Assembly: GCA_045631225.1 (NCBI GenBank)
Contig: JAZQUG010000008.1
Coordinates: forward strand, 46,591-110,590
DNA: 64,000 nucleotides
Origin: Fimenecus sp045631225
Lineage (GTDB): Bacteria > Bacillota > Clostridia > Oscillospirales > Acutalibacteraceae
Reading direction: 5' to 3'
Below the pieces are notes generated by a model. It made no database searches. It was not told where the DNA came from and saw nothing but the letters and a program-made list of their open reading frames with translations. A program made the translations under genes and the position numbers. Below, one piece after another: positions 61,879 through 64,000 of this stretch. Position 1 is the first letter of the stretch; the number at the start of each line of letters is the position of its first letter.

Positions 61879-63396
61879 ATGCAGAAAAAGACCGTTGCTC
61901 TTACTGGTTCATCAGGTACTATGGGATGGGCTGGATTTAAAGAGCTTTATGCAAAAAAAGATAAGTTCAATATTGTTGTTCTTAACCGTGACAGCAAGAA
62001 GAACCGTGAAAAGTTCGCTGATTATGTAAATGACCCTGCAGTTAAGCTTGTTTGGGGTGACCTTACAAATTACGAAGATGTTCTCGAGATGGTAACAGGT
62101 GCTGACTATGTTCTTCACGTTGGTGGTATGGTTTCTCCTGCTGCTGACTATTATCCTGTAAAGACACAGAAGACAAATGTTACTGCTGCTCAGAATATTG
62201 TTAATGCAATTAAGGCTCAGCCTGACCCTGATGCAGTTAAAGTTGTTTACATAGGTACAGTTGCTGAAACAGGTGACCGTAATCCTCCTATTCACTGGGC
62301 AAGAACAGGTGACCCTATTAAAATCAGCGTTTATGACCATTATGCAATCAGTAAGGTAAAAGCAGAAGCTGTTTTCGCTGAATCAGGTCTTAAGCATTGG
62401 GTATCTCTTCGTCAGTCAGGTATTCTTTATCCTGAAATTCTTAAAAATATGGAACCAATTATGTACCATGTTCCAATCAATGGTGTTCTTGAATGGGCAA
62501 CTGTTGAGGATTCAGGTCGTCTTCTTGCAAATGTTTGTGGTGACGATATTCCTGAAGAATTCTGGAGACGATTCTACAATATCGGTTCCGGTGAAGAATA
62601 CAGAATTACTAACTTCGAATTTGAAGAGCTTCTTCTTGGTACATTAGGTCTTGGTTCACCTAAAAAGCTCTTTGACCCACATTGGTTCACAACTCAGAAC
62701 TTCCACGGTCAGTGGTACTATGACGGTGATGAACTTGAAAAGTATTGCCATTTCCGTGCTAATATCCCTGTTAAGGAATATTTCAAGAGCATGATGAATA
62801 AGGTTGAATGGTTCTATAAGCTTGCTTTCCTTGCAAAACCATTTGCATCTCTCGTTAAGCCATTTATGAAGAAGATTGCCGAAACACCTGAATATGGTAC
62901 AATCTGGTGGGCTGAAAACGATGTTGATGTAAGAATGACATCATACTATGGCAGTGCTACAAAATATAAAAAGCTTCCAATGAAGTGGGCTGATTTCCCG
63001 GTTATTATTCCATCAAAGAAGACAACAGCAGATGATGTTATCGTTCTTGACCACGGTTATGATGAAACAAAACCATTTGATTCACTTACACTTGAAGACC
63101 TTCAAAAGGCTGCTGAATTCAGAGGCGGTAAGTGTCTTGCAACTGAAATCGTTGATATGTACACACCTGTTAAATGGGTAAGTGCAAGAGGTAACGAATT
63201 TGAAATGTCACCTAACCTTGTTCTCAGAGGTGGTCATTGGTGTCCGGCTGAACTTCCTTGGCCATGGGATTATGATACAGAAGCAAAAATCAACCCATTC
63301 TTTGCACAGGTTTGGTATCCACTTCACCCACAAGACCAGAACTATTTCTACGGTCCTGAAATCTTTGATAACTTTAAGGAGAAGGTTACAGAATGA
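61879..63396 (+). CDS. Extended SDR/NAD-dependent epimerase family protein
   Basis: The start follows GGGGG. The 505-residue protein has a Rossmann fold with TGSSGTMGWAGF (GxxGxxG) near residue 8 and the catalytic pair YAISK near residue 155. VSPAADYYP and WARTGDP are further elements of this group. The C-terminal 200 residues (from about 300) are an extra domain not seen in standard epimerases. It overlaps the next SDR gene by the ATGA of stop and start, so the two are translationally coupled. The strong consensus promoter suggests high expression. Substrate unknown. Confidence 0.75.
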   Translation: MQKKTVALTGSSGTMGWAGFKELYAKKDKFNIVVLNRDSKKNREKFADYVNDPAVKLVWGDLTNYEDVLEMVTGADYVLHVGGMVSPAADYYPVKTQKTNVTAAQNIVNAIKAQPDPDAVKVVYIGTVAETGDRNPPIHWARTGDPIKISVYDHYAISKVKAEAVFAESGLKHWVSLRQSGILYPEILKNMEPIMYHVPINGVLEWATVEDSGRLLANVCGDDIPEEFWRRFYNIGSGEEYRITNFEFEELLLGTLGLGSPKKLFDPHWFTTQNFHGQWYYDGDELEKYCHFRANIPVKEYFKSMMNKVEWFYKLAFLAKPFASLVKPFMKKIAETPEYGTIWWAENDVDVRMTSYYGSATKYKKLPMKWADFPVIIPSKKTTADDVIVLDHGYDETKPFDSLTLEDLQKAAEFRGGKCLATEIVDMYTPVKWVSARGNEFEMSPNLVLRGGHWCPAELPWPWDYDTEAKINPFFAQVWYPLHPQDQNYFYGPEIFDNFKEKVTE

Positions 63397-64000
63397 AAAT
63401 TTTTATGATTGGCGGTACAGGTCTTCTTGGCTGTGAAGCCGCAAGAATATTTATTGAAAGAGGTCATGAGGTAACAAGTGTTGCTCTTCCTCCTCTTCCT
63501 GAAGGTGCACCCATTCCTGCAGAAATGAAGCTTGAATTCTGCAACATCTATGAGAAATCAGATGATGAAATCCGTGAGCTTCTCAAGGGTCACGATTGCT
63601 TCGTTTTCGCAGCAGGTATTGACGAAAGAGTTGAATTCCCTGCACCTGTTTACGATGCTTACTATAAATATAACATTCAGCCTCTTGAAAGAATTCTTCC
63701 TCTTTGTAAAGAGGTTGGAGTTAAGAGCGCGGTTATTCTCGGTTCTTATTTTGCATACCTTGCAAAAGAACGTCCCGATATGAAGCTTACTGAAAAACAT
63801 CCCTATATCAGAAGCCGTATTGATCAGGAAAATGTTGCATTCTCCTTTGCTGATGAAAACTTCGATGTATCTGTTCTTGAGCTTCCTTACATTTTCGGTA
63901 CTCAGCCCGGTAGAAAGCCTGTTTGGGTTATCCTTATCGAGCAGATTAAGAGAATGGATAAGCTTCCCTTCACAATGTATCCCGGTGGCGGTACTGCTAT
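63393..64000 (+). CDS. SDR/NAD-dependent epimerase family protein (partial)
   Basis: The ATG at 63393 overlaps the stop of the previous gene (ATGA) and lies 9 nt after AAGGAGAAGG. The frame runs off the window after about 202 residues. It opens with MKIFMIGGTGLLGCEAAR, an NAD(P)-binding GxxGxxG, and contains FVFAAGIDER and VILGSYFAY, typical of atypical or extended SDR proteins. With the previous gene it forms an operon, perhaps two subunits or two steps. Confidence 0.8.
   Translation, partial: MKIFMIGGTGLLGCEAARIFIERGHEVTSVALPPLPEGAPIPAEMKLEFCNIYEKSDDEIRELLKGHDCFVFAAGIDERVEFPAPVYDAYYKYNIQPLERILPLCKEVGVKSAVILGSYFAYLAKERPDMKLTEKHPYIRSRIDQENVAFSFADENFDVSVLELPYIFGTQPGRKPVWVILIEQIKRMDKLPFTMYPGGGTA

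Overview
The window looks like chromosomal DNA of a low-GC, Gram-positive gut anaerobe of the class Clostridia (Ruminococcaceae/Oscillospiraceae type). The signs are AGGAGG-like ribosome binding sites, frequent U-tailed hairpin terminators, BspA-type leucine-rich-repeat and RHS surface proteins, AgrBD/AgrCA quorum-sensing genes, and a sulfatase/GH31/SGNH hydrolase set. No rRNA, CRISPR array or intact tRNA gene is visible. Species cannot be assigned from the sequence alone.

Region 1 (1-12,000) is an accessory block. It holds the tail of a LytTR regulator, a decayed tRNA-Leu(UAA)-like sequence, a DUF4365-like nuclease/SF1 helicase fusion, a STAND-type P-loop NTPase with C-terminal TPRs, a tyrosine recombinase whose ribosome binding site is buried in a long hairpin, an ATP-grasp/methyltransferase fusion, and a pentapeptide-repeat membrane protein. 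The last two genes face each other and share a 19-nt upstream motif. The first two large genes look like anti-phage genes; the last two could be an undescribed pair.

Region 2 (12,000-43,600) is a cell-surface and quorum-sensing block, mostly on the minus strand. It has a BspA-like LRR protein, two paralogous 2,100-residue RHS proteins with different C-terminal tails (one papain/C39-like, one followed by a small lipoprotein that could be its immunity protein), a parallel beta-helix protein, a short conserved-looking peptide, and a four-gene operon ending in an OmpA-like-domain protein. It continues with AgrC and AgrA (minus strand) and AgrD, AgrB and a XRE regulator (plus strand). AgrD was recovered from a short ORF. 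The four surface-protein genes share upstream elements made of two A/T-tract boxes exactly 21 bp apart, at a fixed distance of 30-31 bp from a TATAAAAT/TGTAAAAT box. This is the geometry expected of a LytTR regulator, so Agr control of the surface/toxin genes is the most attractive hypothesis in the window. The block ends in a sigma-like protein, a 58-residue protein and a large serine recombinase; the first is preceded by a leader peptide and a hairpin that hides its ribosome binding site. The serine recombinase probably marks the right edge of a mobile island; its left edge is not visible.

Region 3 (43,600-64,000) looks more like ordinary chromosome. It encodes an acyltransferase, a PlsC-like acyltransferase, an HD hydrolase, a TraX-family membrane protein, a secreted propeller-like protein, two secreted metallophosphoesterases, a secreted Ig-like protein, a secreted alpha/beta hydrolase, an SGNH hydrolase, a sulfatase-aldo/keto reductase-GH31 operon, and two overlapping SDR-family epimerase genes, the last running off the window. 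Most genes here end in near-identical CCCCTTGGA- or CCCCATCGA-stem terminators, and several intergenic gaps carry REP-like palindromes.
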